This document shows, piece after piece, positions 1 through 9,278 of a DNA stretch of 64,000 nucleotides. The DNA comes from Aneurinibacillus tyrosinisolvens. GTDB lineage: Bacteria; Bacillota; Bacilli; Aneurinibacillales; Aneurinibacillaceae. Under the pieces are notes generated by a model, which was given only the letters and a program-made list of their open reading frames with translations, did not search any database and was not told where the DNA came from. The position numbers and the translations under genes are program-made. The DNA lies in contig NZ_BBWZ01000006.1 in the NCBI RefSeq assembly GCF_001015055.1, positions 124,001 through 188,000 on the forward strand. Direction: 5' to 3'. The first letter of the stretch is position 1. Every line of letters starts with the position of its first letter.

Positions 1-897
1 ATGTTTTTGGGTATGTTATTTACGATTTTATGGGCATCTGGAGCTGTTTCTGTTAAATTTGGTCTTTTGTCGTTCCCGCCGTTAACAATGGGAACCACCC
101 GATTTCTTTTAGCAGGATGTTTGCTATTATCTTATATTTACATAGTTAGAAGAGGTAACTATCCATTACCAAAAAAACGGGAGTGGAAGCCATTATTCTT
201 ATTAGGTTTATTTAATACGGCCATCTATCTTGGTTGTGGTTTTTGGGCACTTCAATCGGTCTCATCTGGTTTTTTTAATCTAGCTGTCGTTATAAATCCG
301 TTTCTTGTTGCTCTTTTTTCCTCCATATTCACCGAACGTTCTCTTCAACGGAAAGAATGGATGGGAATGGTTGTATCGGCCATAGGATTACTTATTGCTA
401 CCTATCCATTATTCGAAAACAGCCATGCAACATTAAGTGGGATTTTCTTACTTTTTTTTGCAATGATCTCCATGGCAATAGGCAGTGTGTATTTCCGGAA
501 AGTAGATTTGCAACTACCGAGTCTTGTAATTAATGCGTGGCAGGTGTTGTTCGGCGGGGTTATTTTAATCGTGCCGTCTATGTATTTAGAATCGGATAAA
601 AATATGGTATTTGATATGAACTTTATTGTATATCTTCTATGGTCGGTCTTAGGTGTTTCAATTTTTGCCATGATTCTCTGGTTTTATTTGCTTAAACAGG
701 ACACGGTGAAAGCAAATAATTGGCTATTTTTAACCCCCATCGCAGGATATGCCTTATCTTCTATATTACTAGGTGAAGAGCTTACAAAGTATGATGTGAT
801 TGCTACGTTGTTTGTATTTACTGGATTATATTTATCAGGAAATTTTCAGCTTAATCAATCACCTAAACATATATTAAAGAAAAAGCTTGAGGGGTAA
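1..897 (+). CDS. EamA/DMT-family membrane transporter
   Basis: The protein is about 298 residues and almost entirely hydrophobic, with roughly ten membrane segments in two similar halves, as in the EamA (drug/metabolite transporter) family. Such proteins sit in the cytoplasmic membrane and usually export small metabolites or amino acids; the substrate cannot be read from sequence. The first base of the window is the A of an ATG, so the true start may lie upstream and the gene could be 5'-partial. It ends with a short charged tail (KKKLEG). The next gene is about 300 bases away on the same strand and is unrelated. The transporter-family call is firm; the function is not. Confidence 0.75.
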   Translation: MFLGMLFTILWASGAVSVKFGLLSFPPLTMGTTRFLLAGCLLLSYIYIVRRGNYPLPKKREWKPLFLLGLFNTAIYLGCGFWALQSVSSGFFNLAVVINPFLVALFSSIFTERSLQRKEWMGMVVSAIGLLIATYPLFENSHATLSGIFLLFFAMISMAIGSVYFRKVDLQLPSLVINAWQVLFGGVILIVPSMYLESDKNMVFDMNFIVYLLWSVLGVSIFAMILWFYLLKQDTVKANNWLFLTPIAGYALSSILLGEELTKYDVIATLFVFTGLYLSGNFQLNQSPKHILKKKLEG

Positions 898-1192
898 GAA
901 TGCAAAGAGAATAAACATACAAAAACTTTTTTGATAAATATCCCGTTCAGAAAGGGCTTTTGCTCGTTGTTCCGAAGTGTCACACCAAAACTGATTTCGA
1001 TTGATAGGTAAGGACTAAGTCCATGTATATGTAAATTTCAAGTATTTACACCATTCTCCAGAAGTAAGATAGTAATGTCAGAAAATTAAAACAAGTATTG
1101 CTTATGTGTCGTTCAGAGTACAACTTTTGTAGAACATAAACACGTCTGGAATTGTCCGAATATTGCTATACAGGTAAACAAGGAGGAAAAGC

Positions 1193-2181
1193 ATGCATCG
1201 TAATTTTAATATCGTAAAGGTAATCGGTATGATTTGCCTTAGCGTAGCATTGTTGTTAAGTCCTCTTTTTTCCGGAGTTTCTCAAGCGGGTGGAAGTTTC
1301 ACTCGTTATTATTATGGCAGCAACTTTTACTACAAAATTTATGTGCCTAACACCTATCAGGCAGGGACTGCTGTTCCTTTACTAGTCATGCTCCACGGAT
1401 GCACACAGGATGCGGATGACTTTGCCGCTGGAACAAAAATGAACACGCTCGCAGAAGAAAAAAAATTTATTGTACTCTACCCGGAAATGAACCCATTTGC
1501 CAATGCAAACCGGTGTTGGAATTGGTTTTATGACTACAATCAGCATCGTGACAGCGGGGAACCGGCCATTATTAAAGGAATGGTGGATAAAGTCAAAAAA
1601 AATATTCAATCATTAGCTCTGAAGTATTCATTTCCGGTATCTCAGCAGGTGGAGCCATGAGTGTAAATATGGCAGCCTCTTATCCGGATGTGTTCAGTAA
1701 ATTGGGTGTTGTAGCAGGGCTTGAATATGACGCAGCAGACTCAGCAATCACAGGAGTTATGGCCATGTCTTACGGTGGTCCCGATCCAAACGAATCTGGC
1801 AGGAATGCATATACAGAGATGGGGACTCGTAAGAAGAGAATGCCTGTTATTGTCTTCCATGGAACCGCAGACTCTACTGTTAACCCTCTTAATGGTAGCC
1901 AGGTGATTTCTCAATGGGCTCAAACAAATGACTATATAGATGATGGGATAGATAACGATACAGTTACTAATGGTGCAGTTCAAACGGTACAGGGTAGTAC
2001 AAATGGAAGAAGCTATGTAAAGAAAATATACAATGATGCTAGCGGAAAACCCTTGCTTGAGAAATGGGAAATTAAAGATGCAGCTCATGCTTGGTTTGGA
2101 GGAAGTTCTTCCGGCTCCTATACGGATACACAAGGTCCAAATACAAGTCGTTTACTATATGACTTCTTTATGAGACATTAG
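1193..2181 (+). pseudogene. Secreted PHB depolymerase/esterase, frameshifted
   Basis: Two overlapping frames together encode one secreted alpha/beta hydrolase of the polyhydroxybutyrate depolymerase (LpqC-like) type. The first part has a signal peptide and the oxyanion region LVMLHGCTQ, followed by CWNWFYD. The second part has the nucleophile motif GISAGGAMS just before its apparent start at 1657, then VFHGTAD and a late AHAW histidine. A single missing G near 1632 (AAGTATTC where AAGGTATTC is expected) accounts for the break and would restore one continuous protein of about 330 residues. AAGGAGGAAAAGC precedes the ATG. A family member would hydrolyse extracellular PHB or related esters, which fits the phasin-like genes nearby. 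It is either a recent pseudogene or a sequencing error. Confidence 0.75.
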
Positions 2182-2323
2182 GAAGCAGGTGGGCATCATA
2201 CATAACTACATCCGCCTAAAGCCTCTATTTTAATTATACAGAATATTATATATTGTATGATAAGTTTAAAAAATGAGATACTAATTTATGGAAAGTATGT
2301 TATTTAATTTAAAGGAGGACAAG

Positions 2324-3589
2324 ATGCCACGTAAACCACTTTTGCCTATGATTCTTACTGCAAGTTTAGTCTTTGGAATATCAACAGTCTACGCCGAAGT
2401 AAATTCTGAGAAAACAACAAACCATACATCACAAAGCACAAGTAACAAAAGGGAATGGATAGGAGCGTGGTCTGCCAGCCAACAACCAGCTTATGACAGC
2501 GAAATTTCACACAGCGGGTTCAAAAATCAAACAGTCCGAATGATTGTACACCCGCATGCCTCGGGATCAGACATCCGGATCCGGCTATCTAATACTTTTG
2601 GTTCTCAGCCGTTAACATTTGGCAAAGTAGACGCAGCGCGCGCAGGCAAGGAAGCAGAAACTATTTCAGGTTCACATCGAGGGATTACTTTTGGTGGAAA
2701 ATCATCTGTTACCATTCCGCCCGGAGCAGAAGTCTTAAGTGACCCCACCCCATTTGAAGTGACGGATGGTGAAAATCTTGCTGTTAGTGTTTACATACCT
2801 GATGAGAGCGGTCCTACAACCTGGCATAAACTATCCAGGCAAAACTCCTATATTTCCACCCAGGGAAATCATACAAGTGAAGATGACACGACCTCTTTTA
2901 TAACGAAAACCGACTCGTGGTTCTGGCTGTCGGGAGTTGATGTGCTAACAAAGTCCAGTAAAAAGAATCGAGTGATTGTCACGTTAGGTGATTCGATTAC
3001 AGATGGATTTGCATCAACTGTAGATGCGAATCGTCGTTGGCCGGACATTTTGGATGACCGGCTTGATAAAGAATATCCAGGTGAAAATTTCTCTATATTA
3101 AATGCAGGAATTTCAGGAAATAAGATTCTTCGGGATTCACCTATCTATGGCGTGAATGCGCTTGCAAGAATCGATAGAGACGTTTTAACACAAACAGGGG
3201 TGACAGACGTTATCCTTTTGGAAGGAATTAATGATATCGGGCACCTTCCGCACACACTTGATGCAAATCAAATTATTGCCGGAATGCAGCAGATTGCAGC
3301 ACAAGTTCATGCTAAGGGACTAAAGATATATGCTGGAACGCTTACTCCTTTCCGCGGGTTCAGGGACACCTACTTCACTGAAGAAGGAGAGAAAGTAAGA
3401 AAAGAAGTGAACAGCTGGATTCGCACAAGCGGTGTTTTTGATGGTGTCATTGATTTTGAACATGCGGTGGCTGATCCGAATAACTCTGAAAAACTTCTTC
3501 CTGCATATGACTTCGATCATCTACACCCTAATGATGAAGGTTACAAAGTGATGGCCGATTCCATTGATTTATCCATATTTAAAAAATAA
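2324..3589 (+). CDS. Secreted SGNH/GDSL hydrolase
   Basis: I start the gene at 2324 because AAAGGAGGACAAG lies directly upstream and the protein then opens with a signal peptide (MPRKPLLPMILTASLVFG); an in-frame ATG at 2288 has no ribosome site. The 421-residue protein carries the SGNH blocks: GDSITDGF with the catalytic Ser near residue 223, NAGISGN, EGINDIG, and the Asp/His pair in DHLHPND near residue 398. The 200 residues before GDSI form a beta-rich domain common in secreted SGNH esterases acting on polysaccharide esters. The cell location is extracellular or envelope. The substrate is unknown. An inverted repeat at 3672-3711 probably ends transcription. Confidence 0.85.
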   Translation: MPRKPLLPMILTASLVFGISTVYAEVNSEKTTNHTSQSTSNKREWIGAWSASQQPAYDSEISHSGFKNQTVRMIVHPHASGSDIRIRLSNTFGSQPLTFGKVDAARAGKEAETISGSHRGITFGGKSSVTIPPGAEVLSDPTPFEVTDGENLAVSVYIPDESGPTTWHKLSRQNSYISTQGNHTSEDDTTSFITKTDSWFWLSGVDVLTKSSKKNRVIVTLGDSITDGFASTVDANRRWPDILDDRLDKEYPGENFSILNAGISGNKILRDSPIYGVNALARIDRDVLTQTGVTDVILLEGINDIGHLPHTLDANQIIAGMQQIAAQVHAKGLKIYAGTLTPFRGFRDTYFTEEGEKVRKEVNSWIRTSGVFDGVIDFEHAVADPNNSEKLLPAYDFDHLHPNDEGYKVMADSIDLSIFKK

Positions 3590-3671
3590 AAAGATATAGA
3601 CAGCGGCTGTCTCAAAAGTCATTTTCAGAAATTTTCAGCCCTACTTTTACCATAAAGTATCCCTAATAATT

Positions 3672-3715
3672 AAAGGCCGCCTACCACTTTTTATAGTGAT
3701 AAGCGTCCTTTTTGG
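3672..3715. terminator. Long hairpin, likely bidirectional terminator
   Basis: Two 17-base arms (3672-3688 and 3695-3711) pair across a six-base loop. On the minus strand one mismatch and two G-U wobbles interrupt the stem. A short T run follows on the plus strand. It sits about 80 bases after the SGNH hydrolase stop. The rest of 3590-3953 holds only this hairpin and the promoter region described next. Confidence 0.5.
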
Positions 3716-3772
3716 GCAACTACAGTAATAATTCAACTATATTAATCTTATGTTAATTTTGAATAAGAGTGG

Positions 3773-3805
3773 TTTACAACTAACGTTCTTAGGTGTAAAT
3801 TACAC
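3773..3805 (+). promoter_or_regulatory. Promoter with palindromic operator (copy 1)
   Basis: TTTACA at 3773-3778 and TAAATT at 3796-3801 are 17 bases apart. The -10 element lies inside the palindrome GTGTAAATTACAC (3793-3805). The same arrangement stands upstream of both other phasin-like copies (near 12.17 and 63.79 kb), which supports a repressor site that covers the -10 box. Confidence 0.6.
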
Positions 3806-3953
3806 ATAAGAGATATTTACATTTGTTTTGGCGATTTCCACCCGTTCCGTTGATGAAGATCTCAATAGGTATATCTATCAATAAAGGTTTACTTATTGTA
3901 GGGAGGCTTCTTATCAATGGGAACAACTAAAAACATAAAACAAGGAGACGATC

Positions 3954-4164
3954 ATGGTACAAACAGGAACACAAAGTATGGGAAACATCGTCGATTTTAT
4001 GTGGGATGGCTGGATAGATGGCATGAAAATGACATACGAGCGTCAAAATGAAATGGAAAATAGGACTTTGCAAACAATGGAATATCACGAAAATGGAACG
4101 AGAAATAAAGAAGCTTCTTGAAAATATGAAAATTATAGATGGCGAACAGGTAGATAAAATTTAG
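3954..4164 (+). pseudogene. Decayed phasin-like gene (copy 1)
   Basis: An AAGGAG site six bases before the ATG leads to a 55-residue frame containing VDFMWDGWIDGMKM and TLQTMEYH, matching the start of the phasin-like proteins at 11.5-12.0 and 63.1-63.6 kb (ADFIWDDWFVGLKL, TLQTIEYQ). The frame then shifts; the continuation MEREIKKLLENMK runs from 4093 to 4164 in another frame and ends early. The remaining 100 or so residues of the family are absent. Phasins coat PHA granules; the family name rests on resemblance to the B. megaterium PhaP type and is moderate. This copy cannot make a full protein. Confidence 0.65.
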
Positions 4165-4234
4165 CCGAGCCTTTTATGAAAACGGATACCATAAAGTTAC
4201 AGACAAACTAAATGGTAAATGGAGGAGAAGCTGG

Positions 4235-4384
4235 ATGAATGAGAAACCAAAAGGTGCAAGGGGTCCTGGACCAATCATTATTCCTCGTCACATATCACAG
4301 TGGATTAAGGACAGTAGTTCAATTGGTCGAGTGAATGCTAATAAAGTTGGTGGTGGACGTCCTTCATGGAACGGAAAAAAATAG
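4235..4384 (+). CDS. Small basic protein, 49 residues, unknown
   Basis: GGAGGAGAAGCTGG precedes the ATG. The protein is rich in Gly, Pro, Lys and Arg (GARGPGPIII near the start, GGGRPSWNGKK at the end) and has no membrane segment. I do not recognise it. The good ribosome site and a terminator-like hairpin about 90 bases downstream support expression. It could also be a worn fragment, since the phasin remnant just upstream is decayed. Confidence 0.4.
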   Translation: MNEKPKGARGPGPIIIPRHISQWIKDSSSIGRVNANKVGGGRPSWNGKK

Positions 4385-4472
4385 CATAATAGAAAGGGCC
4401 CGTTATTATCTGCTTAGCCGGAAGGAGTATCAGAAATCAATAGCAGAAAATATAATAAAAAAAAGAGTAACT

Positions 4473-4497
4473 AAGGGAAGGCGTAGGTGCCCTTTTT
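4473..4497 (+). terminator. Weak intrinsic terminator
   Basis: AAGGG (4473-4477) pairs with CCCTT (4490-4494) and a T run follows. It lies about 90 bases after the small basic protein. Confidence 0.4.
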
Positions 4498-4538
4498 CTG
4501 TTTCAATGAAATGTACCCTAGCTATTTCCCAAACATGA

Positions 4539-4588
4539 AAAACCCGGAAAATGGCCTTCATTTTGGCTGGTTTCCGGGTTTTGGTTTT
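4539..4588. terminator. Strong bidirectional terminator
   Basis: AAAACCCGGAAA (4539-4550) and TTTCCGGGTTTT (4571-4582) form a perfect 12-base stem, with T-rich sequence on the plus side and A-rich sequence before the stem. Confidence 0.7.
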
Positions 4589-4686
4589 TACGCCGTACTA
4601 CCGACAAAGAAAAAGTATGACAATACCAGATAGGTACTCCTTCTTTCTTGAAAAAGCTTCAAAATAATAAAGTAAAGGAGAAAAAA

Positions 4687-5166
4687 ATGAAAATAAAAGG
4701 GTACGCAAGGTGTGTCATTCATCCGACAGAAGAAAAAGGAATCATTCTCGAATTTAGGGGGAACAGCCTTGCCTTTCATATATATCTGGAGGAGTTTGTG
4801 CAAAGTGAACTCGACGATTTGCTAAGCTATGAAGAAATTATTGAAAAAAATCCAAATGCAAAAGGAACACTGGTTCTGGTTACCTTTGATTATCAAGGTT
4901 TTGAAACATTTAATGGAGAATACACAGAACATGATTCGACTGCCCGTGTAGGTGATGTCCTCATTTTAGATGAAAATTACAGGGAACAGTGGAGACAAAA
5001 TCTAACGGATCTTTATGGCACCCAAAGTATAGAAGAGCTAAAAGAAAATGAAGGCATGGAAGACATTTGGGAGTGGGAAGAATTTTACGGAGAAACATTT
5101 ATTTTTGCTAAAAAACCACATGAAATCGAAGTCATTCAAGTATTCGAAGATGAACTCGATGACTAA
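4687..5166 (+). CDS. Conserved hypothetical acidic protein, 159 residues
   Basis: I use the ATG at 4687 because GTAAAGGAG lies just upstream; an in-frame ATG at 4648 lacks a ribosome site. The protein is soluble and acidic, especially at its end (VFEDELDD), with LEEFVQSELDDLLSYEEI in the first third and WEWEEFYGETFIF in the last third. I do not recognise the family. A broken partial copy is present at about 62552-62745, so this gene belongs to the set of segments duplicated around the window. It is followed at 5219 by a small duplicated gene on the same strand. Confidence 0.65.
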   Translation: MKIKGYARCVIHPTEEKGIILEFRGNSLAFHIYLEEFVQSELDDLLSYEEIIEKNPNAKGTLVLVTFDYQGFETFNGEYTEHDSTARVGDVLILDENYREQWRQNLTDLYGTQSIEELKENEGMEDIWEWEEFYGETFIFAKKPHEIEVIQVFEDELDD

Positions 5167-5218
5167 GGGGGGGTGCTTTTCCGTTTTGTGGAAAGATATG
5201 CATGGAGGATGGAAATAC

Positions 5219-5389
5219 ATGTACGGAATTGATAAAAAAGAAACAGAACGCATCGTACGAGAAGTTCAGGAAATCAAGAAAAAAATGAAGAAGATAAATA
5301 GAAGAAGTCCCGCTACCTTCAGAGGCGGCGGGACTTCTTCTATTTATCTTCTTTGGATGCATCATATTCATCAAATTCTGCAACCGTAA
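5219..5389 (+). pseudogene. Frameshifted copy of a small coiled-coil protein
   Basis: The first 22 residues (MYGIDKKETERIVREVQEIK and two lysines) match the intact 33-residue protein at 11141-11242. One base is missing in the run near 5283, so the charged helical tail is lost. The frame then reads through the long hairpin at 5291-5350 and part of the opposite-strand gene before stopping at 5389. The upstream leader (TGTGGAAAGATATGCATGGAGG) is also shared with the 11.1 kb copy. Confidence 0.55.
5291..5350. terminator. 23-bp perfect inverted repeat, convergent terminator
   Basis: Arms 5291-5313 and 5328-5350 are exactly complementary over 23 bases, with a 14-base loop. The right arm contains the last codons and stop of the minus-strand gene 5340-5501, so that gene's own end forms part of the stem. 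Confidence 0.75.
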
Positions 5390-5501
5390 CCTCTGTATAA
5401 TCACCGCGGGCAATTTCTTCTTTGGATGCATTTTGATTTAATTGCTCATCATCGCCAGGAGCAAACTCTGGTTTATTGTTTTGAGGATCCTTCTTATTCA
5501 T
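5340..5501 (-). CDS. Small acidic protein, 53 residues
   Basis: On the minus strand AAAGGAGTGTTTCC precedes the ATG. The protein is short, hydrophilic and acidic, with KKDPQNNKPEFAPG near the start and VTVAEFDEYDASKEDK at the end. The opening resembles small Bacillus proteins of the YozQ/DUF4025 sort, but the resemblance is short. The stop overlaps the stem of the hairpin at 5291-5350, which will terminate it. Function is unknown; expression is likely because start, ribosome site and terminator are all good. Confidence 0.6.
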   Translation of the reverse strand: MNKKDPQNNKPEFAPGDDEQLNQNASKEEIARGDYTEVTVAEFDEYDASKEDK

Positions 5502-5607
5502 GGAAACACTCCTTTCTCTATAGAAGTTCCCCTATTTTGGCTATCTATACACCCATTGTCTTAAAACTGCAATTGTAATGTCAATCCCTGGAGAAAGGGG
5601 TATAGAC

Positions 5608-6108
5608 ATGTCTGAAGAGAGAACACATGAAACATTGCTTAGAAAAGCAGATGAGGAGATTGCCAAAGTGTTTAATCGAGCTTCCGCTTGTCACCATCGA
5701 TTGGGTTATCATATCATGGCTCCTGCATACTGGATGAATGATCCGAATGGGTTGATTCAATTCAAGGGTGATTATCATGTTTTTTATCAGCACCATCCTT
5801 ACAGTGCAGATTGGGGACCGATGCACTGGGGACATGTAAAAAGTAAAGATCTTGTTCATTGGGAACAGCTCCCCATTTCGCTGGCCCCTAGTGAGGACAA
5901 TGTATCGCTACAAGTTTAGATGGCCGGACGTTTTTGAAGTATGCTGGCAATCCTATTATTTCTGAACCGCCAACGGATGGCTCTGAGGATTTTCGGGATC
6001 TGAAAGTTTGGAAGTATGAGGAAAGTTGGTATATGGTTGTCGGTTCAAGTAAAAATAAAAAAGGCAAATGGAAGGGTCACTTATCTTGCGGGAAGAATGG
6101 ACTATCAT
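5608..6108 (+). pseudogene. GH32 sucrose/levan hydrolase remnant
   Basis: AAAGGGGTATAGAC precedes an ATG at 5608. The N-terminal part has the GH32 nucleophile block YWMNDPNG, then FYQHHPY and MHWGH. After about 105 residues the frame breaks. In another frame the text resumes with CIATSLDGRTF, AGNPII, SEDFRDLKVW (the GH32 RDP-type block) and WYMVVGSSKN, then ends. Roughly 50 residues between the halves and the whole C-terminal sandwich domain are missing. A family member would cleave sucrose-6-phosphate or fructans. This is a true remnant, since two large deletions are needed to explain it. Confidence 0.75.
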
Positions 6109-6297
6109 AAAGGCTCATTCATTTCTACATCAAGTCAACCCTCGTGATTTTAGTTAACGTTCTGTTAACATTCATTGTGTAATTTTTAATAAATTCACAA
6201 TATAAGAACAACAATTTCTTGGTATACTATCTTTAGTGATAACTTATAATAATTAGGAAAATTCCTTTATATTGGGAATTGAAAAGGGATGAGAACA

Positions 6298-6531
6298 ATG
6301 GATCAGTATATTGAGGGTGTATTCTTTAAAGCTTTGGATGGTTCTCCTATGCTCCTTCATGTAGACGGCGTTACCACGATTTCACTTATAAATAGAGAAG
6401 CAGTGAAAATAAAGCATAATGGGGAATGGATAAACGGTATACACATAGGTGGAGATATTCTCTATTACGGAGGAAAGGATAAACTGCGAATCGGGGATAA
6501 AATTAGAATTAAAAATAAAAATGAAGTTTAA
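6298..6531 (+). CDS. Small beta-rich protein, 77 residues, unknown
   Basis: The start at 6298 is chosen because GAAAAGGG lies about ten bases upstream; an ATG at 6289 is too close to it. The protein has many Gly and Ile/Val residues in short strands (HNGEWINGIHIGGD, YYGGKDKLRIGDKIRIK), suggesting a small barrel fold, loosely like the DUF5348 type. A TATAAT box at 6245-6250 sits about 50 bases before the start, and a hairpin follows at 6572. Function is unknown. Confidence 0.5.
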   Translation: MDQYIEGVFFKALDGSPMLLHVDGVTTISLINREAVKIKHNGEWINGIHIGGDILYYGGKDKLRIGDKIRIKNKNEV

Positions 6532-6571
6532 CGAATTTGTTCTACTGTTGTTTTTGTTCTATTATATAAAG

Positions 6572-6640
6572 AACACCTCTTCCGTATGGTAGTGATTGCT
6601 CGACACAATTACTTTACCAAATGGAGTGGTGTTTTTCTAT
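6572..6640 (+). terminator. Long imperfect hairpin with T tail
   Basis: AACACC (6572-6577) pairs with GGTGTT (6628-6633). Further inner pairing involves ATGGTAGTGATTG with CAATTACTTTACC, and TTTT follows. It probably ends the 6298-6531 gene. Confidence 0.55.
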
Positions 6641-6748
6641 TTTTAGTGCATAGTTTAGTGATGTTGTCTACTTGTTCCGCAAACAGCAAGTTCTCTAAAC
6701 TGGTAAAATAAAAAAATTGAAAAAACTAGTTTCATTGGAGGAAACTGG

Positions 6749-7963
6749 CTAGCTAAATTGAGGTGAAAATCCGTCCAATACCCATTGATGCGCATCTGGA
6801 TGATAAAGGAGTTCCAAATGATTAAGACGTAACACATCTTTTCGTTTGACTTGATTAGGAAAAGGAGCGATTCCATCGATAAAAAGAACACTATCTACAA
6901 ATACAAGCCCATCGCTTTCCGCATCTTGCTCTCCACGTATTCCACTAAAATAAGGTTGATTACCTGCTAGTATGTGGACTTCAATTTGGCTGTCAATCGG
7001 TGAAGACAGTAGCTTCTCTATTAAATGGTTTCCGTCCCGAATCGCAGCATCGATACCCCTGGAATGAAGAAAAATATTTTGTCCGCCATAGTATAAGGTT
7101 TTGGACTGTATCTGAACAGGATATTTATCGTCCCAACGATACAAGAGTTGACAGGAACCCGGAAACGCACCACCATCCCGATAAATGCTTCGCTCTGTCG
7201 TATCGATATACTGGCCATAATACATCATCGAGTCACAAGCAACCGGTGCATTCATCCCTAACTCAATAACGGACCAGTTGGGGTAAGCATGGCGGAATGG
7301 AAAATCCAATCCCCGGTTGGGTGTCCCCAGCATCATATATCGTTCCACGCCCCCTTCATAAGGCGCATCCAGGGAGTTGCAAATCCCTGACAGATACATC
7401 CATACGGGCAATCCGCCTTTGCTGTGGGCAATTATATCAATTTTCTCCCTTTGCGATACTTCCTTAATCCGTCGAACAATGTTCGATAATTGAATTGCTT
7501 GTTGCCAGTTATCCCCATGGCCATGAGCAAAGCTAACCGCAAATACATCTCTTCCTGATGATGATAACGAATAGAGAAGCCCCTTCTCCTGAGAGGAAGA
7601 TTCACACCAGGAGAGGTTTGCATGGTGTCCGGCACCATGGACAAGCAAAACCGGATTTTGATGTACTTTCTTTAATGCAGGTAAGTAATGAAGAAGTACA
7701 TCATAGGAAGCTGGTTGTGAGGATCCGAAATACCGAACAATCTCCTCATCCTTACACTCAATTTCCGGAATAAATTTCTCTTGTGTTAACCGGTCTTGAT
7801 ACCCCCTAATTCGTTCTGTCCATTCCCAGTATTTGCTATCATGGTGTCTTTCCATTACCTGATAAGGAAGAGGGACTGGGATTGGTTCTGGGGACAGCAG
7901 GGCTGGTTCAGTTTCATTCATAGTAGGAGTAAGGGTATCGGATCCATGTAATTCAAATTCCAC
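6749..7963 (-). CDS. Alpha/beta hydrolase (lipase-like)
   Basis: The 404-residue protein has the alpha/beta hydrolase order: VLLVHGAGHH (oxyanion region, near residue 105), a lid segment, then IIAHSKGGLP with the nucleophile Ser near residue 180. MLGTPNRGLDFPF follows, and a C-terminal NHLELLYH could supply the catalytic His. The nucleophile box has Lys where many lipases have Met (HSMGG). There is no signal peptide, so an intracellular role is likely, for example on lipid or polyester esters; a PHA depolymerase is possible but not shown. The start is GTG with only a weak ribosome site; an internal ATG at about 7921 is an alternative. Confidence 0.7.
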   Translation of the reverse strand: MEFELHGSDTLTPTMNETEPALLSPEPIPVPLPYQVMERHHDSKYWEWTERIRGYQDRLTQEKFIPEIECKDEEIVRYFGSSQPASYDVLLHYLPALKKVHQNPVLLVHGAGHHANLSWCESSSQEKGLLYSLSSSGRDVFAVSFAHGHGDNWQQAIQLSNIVRRIKEVSQREKIDIIAHSKGGLPVWMYLSGICNSLDAPYEGGVERYMMLGTPNRGLDFPFRHAYPNWSVIELGMNAPVACDSMMYYGQYIDTTERSIYRDGGAFPGSCQLLYRWDDKYPVQIQSKTLYYGGQNIFLHSRGIDAAIRDGNHLIEKLLSSPIDSQIEVHILAGNQPYFSGIRGEQDAESDGLVFVDSVLFIDGIAPFPNQVKRKDVLRLNHLELLYHPDAHQWVLDGFSPQFS

Positions 7964-8136
7964 GTTTTTCGATTCATCTTGTCCTGTGGAGAACCACTTT
8001 TTTTATTCTTTCTTTTAGTTTTTGCCAGAAGAACACTTATCCCACCCCATTGTTTGAAGTTGAAAATACGGTTCTAAGAAGTGTCTACGCATTAAGTAAT
8101 ATTAACAGACCCTATTTTTATAGGCACGAGATGTAT

Positions 8137-9120
8137 TTATACTGTCAGGGATGTTGCATGATAGTGCCATACACCACCTTTTCGTTCTTTTTGGATTTTA
8201 CCTAACCTTTCTAGATAGTCTAAATGCCCAATGATTTCTGACATGACCAATGAAAACTCACTTTTATATTTGTCTTTATAATAAGCATAGGCAAGTTGAC
8301 TGGCTATTGAAATTCCACTTTGCATCAAGTTCAAAATTTTTTCTCCCTTTTCATCGATTCGGTTTAATCTGGTCGTGATTAAATCCCGATGATCGTGGAT
8401 GAGTTCACCATGTCCAGGGTATACGGTGTCTATCTTAAGATGTAAACACTTTTTAAGTGAATCCACATAGTCAACTAAAGTCAATATTCGTCTTCCTTTT
8501 TGATCAGGTTCAACTAGCGCGTTACTGGAAATATGGCCGATAAGATGATCCCCAGCAAAAAGCCATTTTCTTTGTGGATGCAAAAATACCAAATGATCGG
8601 GGGAATGGCCGGGTGTTTCTATGATTTGTAACCCCGCTATAGTATCAAAATCAGTAAGCGGCAAAATATCTGCCTGGATTTTATTTTTCTCGTTTCTCCG
8701 AATGGCTTCTTTTAATTTTTCTACTTGCTGCTCCCCAGGTGCGCCACAGCCCATTTCTTGATATAGCTGCTGAAAAAATTCTACGCGTAACGAAAAAAAC
8801 TCCTTCTCTCTTTTCAAGCGGTGAATCGATTCCTTGTGGGCGTAAATCGGAAGTTCTTTAATTGAAGAAATGCGGTTAATCAAACCAACGTGGTCTTCAT
8901 GGTTATGCGTGATAATAATCTGGGTTAAATCATCAAAGGAAAACCCATTTTCAGTCATCACCTGTCTAAAAGATTCCCAGCATTCTTCCGAGTTTATACC
9001 GGCATCAATTAAGGACAGAGAGCCGGCTTCTTCCAGTAAATAAAAATTAAAAGTTCGTAAACTGCTTTTTGTCGGAACAATAATCGGATAAACAGAATCG
9101 TCCTCTTTTAAAATAGTCAA
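8137..9120 (-). CDS. MBL-fold metallo-hydrolase with C-terminal helical domain
   Basis: This 327-residue protein has the metal site HNHEDH near residue 73, a third His in TPGHSPDHL, an Asp in FAGDHLIGH and a late YPGHGE. The last 70 residues (SEIIGHLDYLERLGKIQK onward) look like a small winged-helix or helical domain, as in the YqjP/YtnP-like MBL group. These enzymes hydrolyse thioesters or lactones with two Zn ions. The start is TTG with AGGAGATGTG upstream. It is monocistronic; the neighbours give no pathway hint. Confidence 0.75.
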   Translation of the reverse strand: MTILKEDDSVYPIIVPTKSSLRTFNFYLLEEAGSLSLIDAGINSEECWESFRQVMTENGFSFDDLTQIIITHNHEDHVGLINRISSIKELPIYAHKESIHRLKREKEFFSLRVEFFQQLYQEMGCGAPGEQQVEKLKEAIRRNEKNKIQADILPLTDFDTIAGLQIIETPGHSPDHLVFLHPQRKWLFAGDHLIGHISSNALVEPDQKGRRILTLVDYVDSLKKCLHLKIDTVYPGHGELIHDHRDLITTRLNRIDEKGEKILNLMQSGISIASQLAYAYYKDKYKSEFSLVMSEIIGHLDYLERLGKIQKERKGGVWHYHATSLTV

Positions 9121-9278
9121 ACGAAATCACATCTCCTAACGAAATAGTAGAAGGATATAGGTAGAGAAATCTATGTAGAATGAGGAAAAAAAGACCCTAT
9201 TGATAGAACTAATCATATCACAAAATTCTTAATTTTATTTAAATCATAAACTCTTTTCAAATAAATAGGTTCAACTAA

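Noticed and set aside
910..1010. Minus-strand text CDTSEQRAKALSERDIYQKS as a protein remnant
   Set aside because: It vaguely recalls small YciI-like proteins, but about 20 residues are too few to support a call.
3600..3625. AGACAGCGGCTGTCTCAAAA-like text as an insertion-sequence end
   Set aside because: It recalls terminal repeats of some IS1182-type elements, but there is no transposase fragment or partner end nearby.
6155..6175. GTTAAC-N5-GTTAAC as an operator
   Set aside because: Short self-palindromic hexamers occur often in AT-rich DNA; no copies elsewhere in the window.
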